Source: Neoceratodus forsteri (taxonomy: Eukaryota > Chordata > Ceratodontiformes > Ceratodontidae). Taken from it: DNA of 64,000 bases. Both the position numbers and the translations under genes were made by a program. The notes under the pieces are model-generated. The model had not been told where the DNA came from and searched no databases. It was given only the letters and a program-made list of their open reading frames with translations. Where the stretch lies: NCBI GenBank assembly GCA_016271365.2, contig JADMNL010000028.1, positions 54,888,001-54,952,000 on the forward strand. Direction: 5' to 3'. Positions 62,790 through 64,000 of the stretch are shown one piece after another; the stretch's first letter is position 1, and each line of letters opens with the position of its first letter.

Positions 62790-63530
62790 GCAAGGAGGTT
62801 TGCAATAGGACTTTGGAGTTTTTTATTCTCCCACTGCTGGAGTGCCTGCAACTTCTTTGCGGGCTTTCTGGTACAGTCCTCAAATGGTTCCATTCATTCC
62901 TCGCAGGCAGGTCTCAGAGAGCTGCCACCAGAATTTATTCCTCTGGCACTCTTCCTCTGCCCTGCGGGGTACCACAGGGCTCCATTTTGGCCCCCATGTT
63001 ATTTGCAGTGTACGTGCTGACATTAGGAGATATCATCAGGTGATACAGTCTGAGTTTTCACTGCAATGCAGATGATACTCAGCTGTATATGTCCTTTCTA
63101 CCTGGACAGAATAATGCACTCTCCATGTTAAATAATTGCCTTACCGAGATCAGAAGTTGGATGAGTTCCAGCTGGCTGAGACTGAATCCAGATATGACTA
63201 CTGCCCCCTCCGTCCTATCCAATCCACCAATAAGGGATTGCTAGAGATTCCCAGGGTGTGACTGAAGACATCTGACACTCATGCCTTTTCTTTTTTGGCT
63301 CCAACCCATGGAATTCTCTACCTCATCCGGTAAGAGAATGCCTGACCATCGACAGGTTTAAAATTGAGCTAAAAATGTATTTATTTAATTTAGCCTTCCC
63401 TAATTATGGATAATTTGCTTTTATTGTACCTGTTTTAACTTATATTTATACTTCTTTGTATTTGATTTTATGTACAGTGCCTTCGTTTTGAAAGGCGCTA
63501 TAAAAATAAAGTCTGATTGATTGATTGATG
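62790..63530 (+). mobile_element. L2-like LINE, 5'-truncated, with RT fragment and (GATT)n tail
   Basis: The + strand RT frame reads LECLQLLCGLSGTVLKWFHS, FLAGRSQRAATRIYSSG, CGVPQGSILAPMLFAVYVLT and then NADDTQLYMSF (catalytic ADD box), with an internal loss of the thumb. The 3' end gcgctataaaaataaagtc followed by (tgat)n at 63514-63530 is typical of L2-type LINEs. It interrupts DIRS copy F between its RNase H and linker. Confidence 0.8.
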
Positions 63531-64000
63531 AGGTGAACAAATCTTTCTCTGGAATGCCCCCTCTCTTGAATGGGGGCACACCGTAGCTACAACGTGTGCA
63601 GGAGGTGCAGTGGCACCCAAGCCCATGATGTTTAAAGGGCCCAAATCATAATTTTGATGTTTATTCAAAACGGGGTGGGGGGACCTATAACATCCCCTTT
63701 CTCCCAGGCACTTTGGGAATTTAATACACTGCTGCTTGAAAACTTGCCAGCACTTGTTGATTCAGTGATCATTCATGACGGCCTTGGCTCATCCTGCTCA
63801 GTGATTCTGCCAGGACATTGCCTTTGCCAGGCAGGTGAACTGCAGCTATTCTGGAATCTGAGGAGTAGGCTAAGTTTCATATCCTCATTGCCTCTGTGCA
63901 CAGTTTTGAGGCACTGGCACCTCACTGTCTGCTTACGTAATTAATATATGATGCTTGTATTGGCTGTTTTTAGCTGAACTATTTGGCCCTGCAAAGGGGA
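63531..64000 (-). pseudogene. DIRS RNase H fragment (copy F)
   Basis: Minus strand AAVHLPGKGNVLAESLSRMS followed by QGRHE and linker words for the GTPEIDLF region near 63560. The position of the last catalytic Asp (LADALSR in other copies) is Glu (LAESLSR). Runs off the window end. A direct inserted word cluster at 63590-63720 (gcccaagcccatgatg, ccaaatcataattttgat) is not DIRS-like and is unassigned. Confidence 0.68.

Larger units (their letters stand above)
62000..64000 (-). mobile_element. DIRS-type retrotransposon fragment, copy F (continues beyond window)
   Basis: Minus strand: RNase H (64000-63531), an L2-like LINE insertion (63530-62790), the post-RNase H linker (62790-62500) and a shortened recombinase (62500-62040). 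Diverged from A-D. No terminal repeat or internal complementary region was found at its 3' end, so it is truncated near 62000. RT and gag should lie right of the window. Confidence 0.75.

Overview
This is a eukaryotic window, almost certainly from a vertebrate with a large, repeat-rich genome. An amphibian such as a caecilian or salamander fits best, but I cannot name a species. The evidence is the repeat content: many DIRS-type tyrosine-recombinase retrotransposons, several CR1 copies, other APE-type LINEs (L2/Rex1-like), L1/Tx1-type ORF1 pieces and short non-autonomous hAT transposons. I found no bacterial gene organisation, no tRNA, no rRNA and no CRISPR array. Apart from one candidate host exon near 41.5-41.8 kb, every coding stretch I can recognise belongs to a mobile element, and nearly all are broken.

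Layout. 1-4.2 kb: DIRS copy A (+), entering from outside the window and ending inside an L1-type ORF1 remnant (4.2-4.6 kb). 5.66-16.56 kb: DIRS copy C (-), split inside its recombinase gene by a complete second DIRS, copy D (-, 6.46-11.64 kb). 16.6-23.6 kb: mini- and midi-satellites (units of about 60, 30 and 297 bp) and short palindromes. 23.68-30.65 kb: complete DIRS copy B (+), whose gag is broken by an ORF1-only L1-like insertion that replaced about 190 bp of gag. 31-33 kb: a LINE insertion with an 18-bp target duplication and an apparent 3' transduction. 34.2-34.5 kb: a small hAT. 35.6-41 kb: two APE-type LINEs, one carrying a 2A-like motif. 42-48.5 kb: three CR1 copies. 50.0-53.1 kb: a large interrupted palindrome whose arms carry hammerhead-like motifs; it holds a hAT insertion and a tandem 368-bp repeat with a well-formed hammerhead ribozyme. 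54-60.9 kb: a divergent DIRS copy E (-) lacking its recombinase and carrying a 1.94-kb fold-back transposon with a 53-bp minisatellite. 62-64 kb: DIRS copy F (-), interrupted by an L2-like LINE and running off the window.

How the parts work. DIRS elements copy themselves with a reverse transcriptase and RNase H, and are thought to integrate a circular DNA with a tyrosine recombinase rather than a DDE integrase. The copies here show the matching architecture: inverted terminal repeats plus an internal complementary region, just after the recombinase gene, that matches both ends. Most copies have lost frames or catalytic residues. Recombinase HxxR is kept in A, D and F, changed in B (Arg to Ser) and C (Arg to Trp), and missing in E.

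The most unusual signal is the cluster of hammerhead self-cleaving ribozyme motifs at 51.0-53.0 kb. One at 51263-51320 has every core nucleotide, a 5-bp helix II, a 2-bp helix III, a GUC cleavage triplet and a two-part helix I. Small type-I hammerheads of this kind are known from Penelope-like elements, retrozymes and amphibian satellite DNA. The host repeat itself I do not recognise.
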